In this document: one piece after another, positions 55,601-64,000 of the stretch
Layout: every line of letters starts with the position of its first letter
How positions within the stretch are numbered: position 1 is the first letter of the stretch
Origin: Polyangium sp. 6x1
GTDB lineage: Bacteria; Myxococcota_A; Polyangia; Polyangiales; Polyangiaceae
Assembly: GCF_029946515.1 (NCBI RefSeq)
Contig: NZ_JARZHH010000025.1
Coordinates: forward strand, 1-64,000
Direction of reading: 5' to 3'
DNA: 64,000 bases
Made by a program: the position numbers and the translations under genes
Notes under the pieces: model-generated
What the model saw: the letters and a program-made list of their open reading frames with translations, nothing else
Told to the model about the DNA's origin: nothing
The model's database searches: none

Positions 55601-56767
55601 ATGAAGAACAAGGACGCGCCCTTCCCCGTTTCCCTCGACACCCTAGCCATTCACGCCGGTCAGGAGCCCGATCCGGTCAGCGGAGCGGTGATGATGCCGA
55701 TCGTGCTCGCGAGCACGTTCGCGCAGGAGAGCCCGGGGGTGCACAAGGGCTTCGAGTACTCGCGCAGCGGCAACCCCACGCGCCGCGCGCTCGAAGCGTG
55801 CCTCGCCGCCCTCGAAGGCGGCATGCACGGCTACAGCTTCGGCAGCGGTCTCGCGGCGACGACGACGCTCCTGCACACGCTCGAGCCCGGCGCGCACATC
55901 CTCTGCGGCGACGACGTCTACGGCGGCACGTTCCGCCTGATGGACAAGGTCATGGGCCCGATGGGGATCTCGTCGAGCTTCGTCGACATGCGTGATCCCG
56001 CCGCGGTGCGCGCGGCGATCCGGCCCTCGACGCGCCTGCTCTGGATCGAGACGCCGACGAACCCGATGCTCAAGGTCTTCGACATCGCCGCGCTCGCGAA
56101 GGTCGCGCGCGAGGCGAAGATCACCTTCGTCGTCGACAACACGTTCGCCACGCCCATGCTCCAGCGCCCGCTCGATCTCGGTGCGGACATCGTCGTGCAC
56201 TCGGTGACGAAGTACCTGAACGGGCACTCGGACGTCGTCGGCGGGGCCATCGTGACGTCGAACCCGAAGCTCGCGGAGCGCATCGGCTTCCTGCAGAACG
56301 CGATGGGCGGCGTGCCGAGCCCGTTCGACTGCTACCTCGTGCTGCGCGGCCTGAAGACGCTGCCCGTGCGCGTGCGTCATCAAAGCATGGCAGCGCTCGC
56401 GCTCGCCGAGCGGCTCGCGCGTCATCCGCGCGTCGAGCGTGTCCACTACCCGGGGCTCGCGTCGCACCCGGATCACGCCGTGGCGGCGCGGCAGATGCGC
56501 GGCGGCTTCGGGGGCATGATCTCGGTCGAGGTCGCGGGAGGGCTCACGGCGGCGCGGACCATGCTGGAGCGGCTGCACATCTTCTCGTGCGCGGAGAGCC
56601 TCGGCGGCGTGGAGTCGCTCGCCGAGCACCCGGCGATCATGACGCACGCGTCGGTCCCCGAGGAGACGCGCAAGGTGCTCGGCATCTCCGACGGCCTCGT
56701 GCGGCTCTCGGTGGGTCTCGAAGCGGTCGACGATCTCTGGAAGGATCTCGAACACGCGCTCGGTTGA
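55601..56767 (+). CDS. Cystathionine gamma-synthase/lyase family PLP enzyme
   Basis: A 388-residue fold-type I PLP enzyme. It has LAIHAGQEPDP, EYSRSGNPTRRALE, GYSFGSGLAATTT, WIETPTNPMLKVFDI and the PLP-binding Lys in VHSVTKYLNGHSDV. Length and motifs fit the Cys/Met metabolism family. Distinguishing cystathionine gamma-synthase, gamma-lyase (and bifunctional forms) or O-acetylhomoserine sulfhydrylase needs residues not conclusive by eye; ESLGGVESLAEHPAIMTHAS is shared by all. The start is ATG 55601, close to the atypical kinase gene stop (15 bases). Confidence 0.93.
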   Translation: MKNKDAPFPVSLDTLAIHAGQEPDPVSGAVMMPIVLASTFAQESPGVHKGFEYSRSGNPTRRALEACLAALEGGMHGYSFGSGLAATTTLLHTLEPGAHILCGDDVYGGTFRLMDKVMGPMGISSSFVDMRDPAAVRAAIRPSTRLLWIETPTNPMLKVFDIAALAKVAREAKITFVVDNTFATPMLQRPLDLGADIVVHSVTKYLNGHSDVVGGAIVTSNPKLAERIGFLQNAMGGVPSPFDCYLVLRGLKTLPVRVRHQSMAALALAERLARHPRVERVHYPGLASHPDHAVAARQMRGGFGGMISVEVAGGLTAARTMLERLHIFSCAESLGGVESLAEHPAIMTHASVPEETRKVLGISDGLVRLSVGLEAVDDLWKDLEHALG

Positions 56768-56779
56768 GGGTCGACATCC

Positions 56780-56803
56780 GGGGCGTAGCCGGAGCTACGC
56801 CCC
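56780..56803. terminator. Strong hairpin after PLP enzyme gene
   Basis: A perfect 10-base stem, GGGGCGTAGC / GCTACGCCCC, with loop CGGA, starts 12 bases after the stop codon. No U-run follows, as is common in GC-rich genomes. It is a probable rho-independent-like terminator. Confidence 0.6.
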
Positions 56804-56873
56804 CGGGCCCGAAATGCGGTAGAACCTGGGGCGACGGCGCATCGGCGCGCCGCGGAAACCAGGGAGACCTTCG

Positions 56874-57419
56874 ATGCTGCGCGTTGCCTGTCTTGCTTTC
56901 CCGCTCGTCGCGTTCGCCTTCCTCGGCGGTTGCAGCGACCCCGTGCCCCCCACGCCCCAAGGCGCGTTCAACGTCCAGTTCACGGACACCGGCGCCGACT
57001 GCTCGATCGCGTCGCACCGGTCCGAGGCGGGCGCGATCACCGACACGAAGAAGACGACCGTCCTCATCGACGGCGTGGAAGGCGCGAGCGTGAGCTGCTC
57101 GGTCTCGGGCGCCGGGCCGTTCAACGTGAGCGCGAAGATCTCGCTCGGCAGCGACGGGATCAACCTGTCGATCCCCGCGATCAACGTGGGCGCGACGGAG
57201 ATGAGCCCCGCGGCCGGGTCGTTCGCCTTCTGGTCGGACCGGACGGCCGGCGACGCGTTCAGCTCGGCGAAGTGCAACTTCTACTTCAAGGAAGGCACGG
57301 GCGAGGGCGTCGCGGGAGGCAAACTCTGGGTCTCGTTCGAGTGCCCTGAGGTCGTCGAGTCGCAGAGCAAGTGTGGCATCTCCGAGAGCCACGTGATCCT
57401 CGAGAACTGCGATCAGTGA
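56874..57419 (+). CDS. Lipoprotein, unknown
   Basis: A 181-residue protein with leader LRVACLAFPLVAFAFLGGC (lipobox GGC) and a beta-rich mature part with several Cys (DTGADCSIASH, SVSCSVSGAGPF, KCNFYFKEG, FECPEVV, SKCGISES, ENCDQ). Start ATG 56874 is preceded by GGGAGACC. Monocistronic between two hairpins. No family recognised. Confidence 0.8.
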   Translation: MLRVACLAFPLVAFAFLGGCSDPVPPTPQGAFNVQFTDTGADCSIASHRSEAGAITDTKKTTVLIDGVEGASVSCSVSGAGPFNVSAKISLGSDGINLSIPAINVGATEMSPAAGSFAFWSDRTAGDAFSSAKCNFYFKEGTGEGVAGGKLWVSFECPEVVESQSKCGISESHVILENCDQ

Positions 57420-57432
57420 TCCTCACCCCGCG

Positions 57433-57457
57433 CCCCTCTCCCCGCGTGGGAGAGGGG
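57433..57457. terminator. Hairpin between convergent genes
   Basis: A perfect 10-base stem, CCCCTCTCCC / GGGAGAGGGG, with loop CGCGT lies in the 64-base gap between two convergent stop codons. It is a likely shared terminator. Confidence 0.65.
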
Positions 57458-57483
57458 TGAAGACGGGGGCGTGACGCCGGAGC

Positions 57484-58332
57484 TCAGCGATCGCTGTCGT
57501 CGCCGATGGTCACGGCGATGCGGTGCGCAGGGACCTGAAGCGTGGGCTCGTCGCCGTACTCCACGTCGTCCTGCAGGAAGCGGATCGCCAGCACGGTGAT
57601 GTTGTCCTCGCCGCCGAGCTCGTTCGCCTTCGCGATGAGGCGCCTGCACATCTCGGACGTGTCCTGCGAGGACGCGACGATGTCGCGGATCTGCTCGTCG
57701 GTGACCATGCCGGAGAGGCCGTCGGAGCAGAGGATGTAGACGTCGCCGAGGTGCGGCTCGTCGCTCATCAGGTCGACGGCGACGCTGTCCTGCATGCCGA
57801 GCGCGCGGGTGATCACGTTGCGCGGCAGCTCCGCCCGTTGCTCCTCGGTGAGCTCGGGCATCGCCATGAGGTAGTCGTTGATCAGCGAGTGATCCCGCGT
57901 GAGCTGCTGGATCGTGCCGCCGCGGACGCGGTAGGCGCGGCTGTCGCCGACGTGGCCCACGTAGAGGCGGTTGCGCCGGCGCGAGAAGACGGCGCTGACC
58001 ACGGTGGTGCCCATGCCGGCGCACTCACGCGAACGGATGCTCCGCTCGAAGATCCGCCGGTTCGCGACCATGATGCCGCTGAGCAGGCGGTTCTCGTCTT
58101 CGGTCAGGTTCGCGTCGAAGTGGATCGGCCAGGTCGCGTCGTCGTTCGCCGTCGAGCGGAAGAACTCGGTGATGGAGTCGGTCGCGAGTCGGCTGGCCAC
58201 GTCGCCGGCGCGATGGCCCCCCATGCCATCGGCGACGATGAACAGATCGAACTCCTGGAGGACAGCGTAGCTGTCCTCATTGTGATCGCGCTGGAGACCG
58301 ACATCGGTCATCCCGGAAGCAAATGCGCGCAT
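57484..58332 (-). CDS. PP2C-type Ser/Thr phosphatase
   Basis: A 282-residue Mg/Mn phosphatase: GLQRDHNEDSY (Asp for metal), FIVADGMGGHRAGD (metal and core motif), GMGTTVVSAVF, GHVGDSRAYR, and C-terminal CSDGLSGMV and GGEDNITVLAI. All metal-binding Asp are present. It dephosphorylates Ser/Thr kinases or substrates and may counter the kinases of this window. ATG 58332; an upstream TTG (58344) is less likely. No transmembrane part. Next gene on the strand is frr, with a hairpin between. Confidence 0.94.
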   Translation of the reverse strand: MRAFASGMTDVGLQRDHNEDSYAVLQEFDLFIVADGMGGHRAGDVASRLATDSITEFFRSTANDDATWPIHFDANLTEDENRLLSGIMVANRRIFERSIRSRECAGMGTTVVSAVFSRRRNRLYVGHVGDSRAYRVRGGTIQQLTRDHSLINDYLMAMPELTEEQRAELPRNVITRALGMQDSVAVDLMSDEPHLGDVYILCSDGLSGMVTDEQIRDIVASSQDTSEMCRRLIAKANELGGEDNITVLAIRFLQDDVEYGDEPTLQVPAHRIAVTIGDDSDR

Positions 58333-58408
58333 AAACCTCGGCAACCTGGGACCGGGTCAAAACCGACGATTTTTACGGTTTCACGCAGCGTTTCCGCTGT
58401 CAAGCCGT

Positions 58409-58431
58409 CTTCCACGCTCGAGGCGTGGAAG
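58409..58431. terminator. Hairpin between frr and the PP2C phosphatase gene
   Basis: A perfect 9-base stem, CTTCCACGC / GCGTGGAAG, with loop TCGAG lies between the two leftward genes. It probably limits read-through from frr into the phosphatase gene. Confidence 0.5.
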
Positions 58432-58530
58432 GCGTGCCGCGCGTGGTCTTCGCCGCGGAGCGGCGAGCGCCTTGGATCTCGGCTGCCTTGGGCCATGCGT
58501 TCCCCCTCCTCTTGCCTCCTCTGGAGACGC

Positions 58531-59088
58531 CTACACCTCCAGGATGTCCTTTTCCTTGTGAGCGATGACGGCGTCGACCTGCTTGATGCCCTCGGCGACC
58601 GTATCCTCGATCTTCTTCTTCGTCCGATCGGCGTCGTCGCCGCTGACCTCGCCGTCCTTGTCCAGCGTGTCGACGAGCTCGTTCGCGTCCCTGCGGTGCT
58701 TGCGGATCGCGACGCGCGCCTCCTCGCCGTACTTCTTGGTCAGCTTGACCATCTCCTTGCGCCGGTCCTCGGTGAGCGCCGGGATCGGGATGCGGATGAG
58801 GTCGGCGTCGACCTGGGGGTTCAGGTTCAGGTCGCTCTCGCGGATCGCCTTGTCCACGGCCTTCACCTGGTTCTTCTCCCAGGGCTTGATCGTGATGAGG
58901 CGAGGCTCGGGCACGCTCACCGTGGCCATCTGGTGGAGGGGCGTCGGGACGCCGTAGTAGTCGACGCGGACGCCATCGAGCATCCCGGCGTGGGCGCGGC
59001 CCGTGCGCACGCGCGTGAGATCGCGGCGAAGCGCCTCGATGGATTTCTCGATGCCTGTCCGCAAATCATTCAACACGTCTTCCAGCAT
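58531..59088 (-). CDS. frr: Ribosome recycling factor
   Basis: A 185-residue factor that with EF-G splits the post-termination ribosome. The start MLEDVLNDLRTGIEKSIEALRRD is followed by TGRAHAGMLDGVRVDYYG, LITIKPWEK, SDLNLNPQVDADLIRIPIPALTEDRRKE and the long C-terminal helix. Length matches the family (about 185). ATG 59088. Usually it follows rpsB-tsf-pyrH; those genes are not in the window, so its neighbourhood is unusual. Confidence 0.97.
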   Translation of the reverse strand: MLEDVLNDLRTGIEKSIEALRRDLTRVRTGRAHAGMLDGVRVDYYGVPTPLHQMATVSVPEPRLITIKPWEKNQVKAVDKAIRESDLNLNPQVDADLIRIPIPALTEDRRKEMVKLTKKYGEEARVAIRKHRRDANELVDTLDKDGEVSGDDADRTKKKIEDTVAEGIKQVDAVIAHKEKDILEV

Positions 59089-59311
59089 GCCGGTCTCTCC
59101 TCGGTCTCGTGCGGCGGGGGCGAGCTTAGCTCTCTTTTGTGCAGGAGGGGGCAGTTGCGGAGGGGCCCCGCGCACGGAACCGAGGAACAGGGCGGCCCCG
59201 ACGGCCCGCGCCGAGCAAGGCCAGGCAGGCCGGATCCCCTCGTTCGCGAGGCGGGCCGCCTCTGCCCGCTGACCGAGGCCGGCCCTCCGTAGTAGGTGTA
59301 GGGGAGGCGCC

Positions 59312-60763
<1,452 letters not shown>

Positions 60764-60928
60764 TTCGTGGTGAACGGATCGTCCGCGTCGCGGGCGAACG
60801 CACGAAACACCTCGATCCCGAAGCGAGCCGAAGAGTTGACGGATCCTCCTCGCCTGCGCGATGATCCCGTGGTTTCCCGGTTTTTCCGGAGCGCCGCCTT
60901 GGCGCCGCGAAGAGGACGACGAGAGGCG

Positions 60929-62134
60929 ATGGCTTTCTGGAGCACGGCCGATGTGGAGCTCGTTTCGCGCGTCGTCACGGCGAAGACGAAGAACGATCGC
61001 CGCGTGCGCGGCAAGCTGACCTTGCACTTCGCCGAGGCGCAGACGCAGGGGAATGCCGACGACGCCGCCGATCGGTGTGCCACGCTCGCCGAGGAGCTCT
61101 TCGGCGAGGCCGACGATCACGAGCAGCTCATCGGCGCCGAGGCCGAGCTCGCCGCCGCGCTGCGGCTCCGCCTCCCGGCGCGGTTCCCCTCGATCCGCTC
61201 GCTCGACCTCGCGGCGCTGCACGTCGTCGGCGATCCGGGCACATCGGCCGCGCTGCGGCGCGCGTCGACCACCACCATGCGCGCCGTGACCGGGCCCGTC
61301 TCCACGCCGGCGCCGAACACGATGCGAGGACGCGCCACGCCCTCGTCGATGCCCCCGAGCGGCGACGTTCCCTCGGGCAGCTTCCGCGTCGCGCAGCTCG
61401 GGAGCGCGCCTTCGGGCACCTTCCGCGCGCCGATCGCGAGCTCGGGGCCGGCGAGCGGGCCGATCTCGACGCCTGGACCTCGCTCCTCGCCGCCGACGCG
61501 GCGGGGCACGCTCGGCCGGATGCGCGCGATCATGCCGGGGATGATGCTCGCGCCGGGCGCGCCGCCGGAGGCGATTGGCCAGGGGCTCGCGCCCTTCGTG
61601 CGGGACTGCGCCGGCCGCATCCTCGTCGGCTTCCTCCGCGGCTACGACCTGCTCGCGCTGCGCGGCCTCGCGCTCGAAGAAGGCTCGGCCGAGATGCTGG
61701 CCGCGCTCGTCCCGGTCTCCGACGCGCCGCTCGGCGGCTACGAGGCGAGCCGCACGGCCGAGCTCGCGCGCTGGCAAAATGCCTTCGGCGAGGCCGTCTT
61801 CCAGCGCGTGCGCCGCGAGAGCCAGGTCGCGGCCATCTACCTCGCGCACATGGCGCTCGGCCGCCTCGGCGTGCCGCCCAGCGTCGGCTTGCCCATCCTG
61901 CAGGAGGCTGCGCCTGCGGCCTTCGCCGGCGAGCGCGGCACGGTCCTCGAGATGGCGCGGTACGTCTCGACCCCCGCGGAGAGCTTCGTGCCCGCGCTCT
62001 GCCAGAACCTCGTGGAGATCGTCGGCCACGGCGACGCGCCGCAGCTCGCGGCCGCGCTCGCCCCGCTCGTCACGTCGGTCGAGGAAGACATGGCCATCGC
62101 CGCGACGTTCGCCAGGGACGCGTCGGGCGTCTAG
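60929..62134 (+). CDS. Unknown protein with Ser/Pro/Thr-rich middle
   Basis: A 401-residue protein from ATG 60929 with GAGAGG upstream. It starts MAFWSTADVELVSRVVTAK and has a structured first part to about residue 105 (RVRGKLTLHFAEAQTQG, CATLAEELFGEADDHEQLI). Next is a disordered region of repeated PSG and SGP motifs (PSGDVPSGSFRVAQLGSAPS) to about 200, then a helical C-terminal part (IMPGMMLAPGAPPEAIGQG, AAALAPLVTSVEEDMAIA). No domain recognised; no signal peptide. It follows the degenerate NtrC-type gene, so it may be its target or partner. Confidence 0.65.
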   Translation: MAFWSTADVELVSRVVTAKTKNDRRVRGKLTLHFAEAQTQGNADDAADRCATLAEELFGEADDHEQLIGAEAELAAALRLRLPARFPSIRSLDLAALHVVGDPGTSAALRRASTTTMRAVTGPVSTPAPNTMRGRATPSSMPPSGDVPSGSFRVAQLGSAPSGTFRAPIASSGPASGPISTPGPRSSPPTRRGTLGRMRAIMPGMMLAPGAPPEAIGQGLAPFVRDCAGRILVGFLRGYDLLALRGLALEEGSAEMLAALVPVSDAPLGGYEASRTAELARWQNAFGEAVFQRVRRESQVAAIYLAHMALGRLGVPPSVGLPILQEAAPAAFAGERGTVLEMARYVSTPAESFVPALCQNLVEIVGHGDAPQLAAALAPLVTSVEEDMAIAATFARDASGV

Positions 62135-62169
62135 CCGCCCTGCGGTTCGGACGCGGACGCGCGTTCGAC

Positions 62170-62640
62170 GTCGACGTGCTCGCCGGGCTCGTCGGCAACG
62201 GCTGGGGTCTTCGTCGACATGCCCGCCGCGCTTGTCGGCAACGGCTGGGGTCCTTGTCGACATGCTCGCCGTGGTTGCTGGCAACGCCCGGGGTCCTTGT
62301 CGACATGCTCGCCGTGGTTGCCGGCAACGGCTGGGGTCCTTGTCGACATGCTCGACGTGGTTGCCGGCAACGGCTGGGGGCCTTGTCGACATGCTCGCCG
62401 CGCTTGCCGGCAACGGCTGGGGTCTCTGTCGACATGCTCGACGTGGTTGCCGGCAACGGCTGGGGGCTTTGTCGACATGCTCGACGTGGTTGCCGGCAAC
62501 GGCTGGGGTCCTTGTCGACATGCTCGCCGTGGTTGCCGGCAACGGCTGGGGTCCTTGTCGACATGCTCGCCGTGGTTGCCGGCAATGGCTGGGGTCCTTG
62601 TCGACATACTCGCCGTGCTTGTCGGCAACGGTTGGGGGCC
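62170..62640. repeat. Perfectly phased 43-bp tandem repeat, about eleven copies
   Basis: GTCGAC recurs at 62170, 62213, 62256, 62299, 62342, 62385, 62428, 62471, 62514, 62557 and 62600, exactly 43 bases apart every time. The unit contains GTTGCCGGCAAC (a 12-base palindrome, with some copies changed) and TGTCGACA (an 8-base palindrome), with CGGCTGGGGTCC between. The whole unit is conserved, so it is not repeat-plus-spacer. A long leftward open frame through it is an artefact of composition. The array directly follows the previous gene. Confidence 0.93.
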
Positions 62641-62882
62641 TGCAGCTCGAGCACGTCGCCGTCCTCGTGGCCGAGGAACCGGAGGAAGCGGGAGATGTTC
62701 GCGGGAAGCCCTTCGTCCGCCGCGTCGTTCAGGCGCTCGCGGAGGTCACGCGCTCGTGGCGTCGGGTGGGACGGATTGTCGGGAGGATGGTCGGTGCGCG
62801 TGGTGTCCACGTGCGGGCAAAGCCTGGGGGGATGGCGGGCGGGGACACGCGACGCGCACGGGCGGTGAACGTAGCCGTCCAC
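62635..62882 (-). pseudogene. Remnant of a larger gene next to the tandem array
   Basis: Leftward reading gives a Pro-rich start (VHRPCASRVPARHPPRL, ATG 62882) and then a protein-like segment RARDLRERLNDAADEGLPAN and ISRFLRFLGHEDGDVLELQA, after which the frame runs straight into the 43-bp array. The helical segment looks like genuine coding. The array appears to have replaced or grown in the rest of the gene. No family is assigned. Confidence 0.35.
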
Positions 62883-62909
62883 ACGCTAACGCACCCGAGC
62901 GCGGCAATA

Positions 62910-63149
62910 TCAAGGAATGATTCCGATCGCAGTTCTGCCCGCAGGCGTGAGTCCATATCGGACGCTGGGTGCGACCGCCGCCGCAACTTCCTCCACAAGT
63001 CCGCGCCGCCCCAACTCGGCGAGCACGTCTAGGAGGTTGGGGCGCTCAGCAAGCGCTATCGTGGAGAGTCTACGCTCGATCTGGTACCAGCCGAGTGGCT
63101 CGCCGGCACGTGCCAGGACCGTGAGCACGGCTCGCTCGAATTCGGTCAT
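62910..63149 (-). CDS. Small winged-helix-like protein
   Basis: A 79-residue protein from ATG 63149: MTEFERAVLTVLARAGEPLG, WYQIERRLSTIALAERPNLLD, VLAELGRRGLVEEV, RYGLTPAGRTAIG. The order helix-helix-strand with a C-terminal LTPAGR is typical of a MarR/PadR-type winged helix. It may regulate neighbouring accessory genes. The preceding leftward frame overlaps it as ATGA (stop at 63146-63148), but that frame is mostly antisense to the toxin-like gene. Confidence 0.65.
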   Translation of the reverse strand: MTEFERAVLTVLARAGEPLGWYQIERRLSTIALAERPNLLDVLAELGRRGLVEEVAAAVAPSVRYGLTPAGRTAIGIIP

Positions 63150-63257
63150 TGCATCACGCTCGGGTGATAGAGAACACCGGGACCCTCGACGAGGCCGTAA
63201 TCAGCAAGCGTCGCGGAGAGCCCTCGCGAGGTCCGGCCGCCGCCTGAGCCGGCGAGG

Positions 63258-63783
63258 TTGTCCGAGGACGCGGCTCGGGAGTATGAGGACTGGGGGCTCA
63301 CCCCGGCGGACGTCTCTGCGCTCGCGGAGGACCGCGGCAGGGAGTGTCTCGAGCGGATTTGCCATGCGCGCCACCAGAACTTCATTCCGAAGGGCAAGAA
63401 GCCCGCCGCGACGCACGACGGGCAGTCGCTGTCGACGGGGAGCGGGAGCGGCGGAGGAGGTGGCGCGAAGACGACGGTCACGACGACGAAGCCGGTGTCG
63501 GGCAGTAGCCGCAGCGGCGAAACAGGATCATACACGAACGCACGCCAGCGGAAAAACGTACGATGGGAAAGGTAGTCGAGAGCGCTCCCAGGTATCCGGT
63601 CGTCGCATCGAGCGGAAAACCGGAGACCAGCATGTAGCAACAGACTGGAGGCCCGCGCCAAACGGGAGAGAAGCTTTCAAGGAAGAAGCACGTCGGCTGC
63701 AGAAACACGGCGGTCCGGCTCGCCCTGACAACTACAACGAGATCGAGTCTCCGGGGGAAAAGCTACTCGAACAGAAAAAATGA
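63258..63783 (+). pseudogene. Frameshifted toxin-like protein
   Basis: Two overlapping reading frames together look like one protein. Frame A (TTG 63258 to TAG about 63577) encodes AAREYEDWGLTPADVSALAE, CLERICHARHQNFIPKGKKP, a Gly/Ser/Thr-rich linker and ETGSYTNA. Frame B then continues SGKTYDGKGSRERSQVSGRR, IERKTGDQHVATDWRPAPNG, REAFKEEARRLQKHGGPARP and DNYNEIESPGEKLLEQKK, ending at TGA 63781-63783. The two join naturally near 63545 if one base is removed. A linker plus compact C-terminal domain next to an RraB-family gene resembles a polymorphic-toxin cassette. No catalytic motif is certain. The true start is unknown. Confidence 0.55.
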
Positions 63784-64000
63784 TGGATTACCCCAACGAT
63801 GCCGATGGCGCCGCCCTGCGTCGCATAGCGACACGGTGCGACATGTCGAAGCCGATGGATATCGAATTCGTTGTATCAGTCCCGGATCAAGCTGCGGGAG
63901 CAGAATTGGCGCATCTGGTGACGAAGCATGGCTATACCCCGTCGCTCGAGTTCGAAGAAGAAGCCAAGGAATGGATCTGCTACTGCACCAAGCGGATGGT
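63783..64000 (+). CDS. RraB-family protein, N-terminal part (cut by window edge)
   Basis: The start ATG 63783 shares one base with the stop of the toxin-like gene (TGATG). The 72 residues present begin MDYPNDADGAALRRIATRCD, then MSKPMDIEFVVSVPDQAAGA, ELAHLVTKHGYTPSLEF and KEWICYCTKRMV. The pattern D.D...L......D.SKP.D..F....P......A......GY......W.C is the RraB (regulator of ribonuclease activity B) domain as in short bacterial members. In E. coli RraB binds RNase E and inhibits it. Here the coupling to the preceding gene suggests an immunity or antitoxin role, which is inference. The C-terminus lies outside. Confidence 0.8.
   Translation, partial: MDYPNDADGAALRRIATRCDMSKPMDIEFVVSVPDQAAGAELAHLVTKHGYTPSLEFEEEAKEWICYCTKRM

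Noticed and set aside
62170-62640. CRISPR array
   Set aside because: The spacing is regular and there are palindromes, but the whole 43-base unit is conserved, so there are no unique spacers, and no cas genes are nearby.
63530-63580. Programmed -1 ribosomal frameshift in the toxin-like gene
   Set aside because: The required change is +1, and no convincing +1 slippery site or stimulator structure was seen; a mutation or sequencing error is simpler.
63146-63661. A 171-codon leftward frame overlapping the small winged-helix gene start (ATGA)
   Set aside because: Most of it is antisense to the toxin-like gene, whose composition is better. The C-terminal part (GLSATLADYGLVEGPGVLYHP) could still be a fragment, but no full gene is supported.

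Overview
The window is very GC-rich, gene-dense bacterial DNA. It is dominated by secreted lipoproteins with short signal peptides, Ser/Thr kinases fused to WD40 propellers, PAS-type histidine kinases, and a protein with repeated DUF4215 ('CGDG...EQCDDGN...GDGC') modules. This mix points to a myxobacterium, most likely of the order Polyangiales (Polyangium/Sorangium type). That is an inference from gene content; no rRNA or taxonomic marker was compared.

Layout. 1-5.8 kb: a tandem set of proline-rich membrane proteins, an S41-type lipoprotein, small proteins and a Ppx/GppA phosphatase. 6-7.9 kb: three consecutive XRE-family regulator paralogues with striking TCGA-centred palindromes between them. 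8.1-15.2 kb: a nitrogen-type PTS operon read leftwards (lptB, hpf, ptsN, hprK, rapZ, HPr, ptsI, hydrolase), its core genes joined by 4-base start/stop overlaps. 15.3-30.1 kb: an MscS-cNMP channel, an M23-like protein, lipoproteins, a decapitated LysR gene beside an alpha/beta hydrolase, an M4 metalloprotease ending in a five-hairpin array, a 43-bp tandem repeat and a TonB-like protein. 30.1-37.9 kb: a signalling block made of a kinase-WD40 protein, an RsbR-like STAS protein and a 1555-residue kinase-STAND-WD40 protein. 38-41.7 kb: lipoproteins, one a propeller-thioredoxin fusion. 41.7-46 kb: a three-gene two-component set. 46.2-49.4 kb: a P450, TetR, ferredoxin and esterase cassette behind an AT-rich palindromic promoter region. 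49.5-62.1 kb: LptA-like protein, a sigma region 1.1-like protein, the DUF4215 protein, a degenerate kinase, a cystathionine gamma-synthase family enzyme, a PP2C phosphatase, ribosome recycling factor and a degenerate sigma-54 activator. 62.1-64 kb: a second, perfectly phased 43-bp array, gene remnants, and at the right edge a frameshifted toxin-like gene overlapping the start of an RraB-family gene cut by the window end.

How the parts fit. The PTS genes form a regulatory phosphorelay (PtsI to HPr to PtsN, with HprK acting on HPr Ser); no sugar permease is seen. The kinases, PP2C phosphatase, STAS protein and histidine kinases suggest dense phospho-signalling typical of social predatory bacteria. 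The accessory signals most worth following are the toxin/RraB pair at 63.3-64 kb, the two 43-bp arrays, the hairpin array at 25.2-25.4 kb and the triple XRE cluster with twin palindromes.
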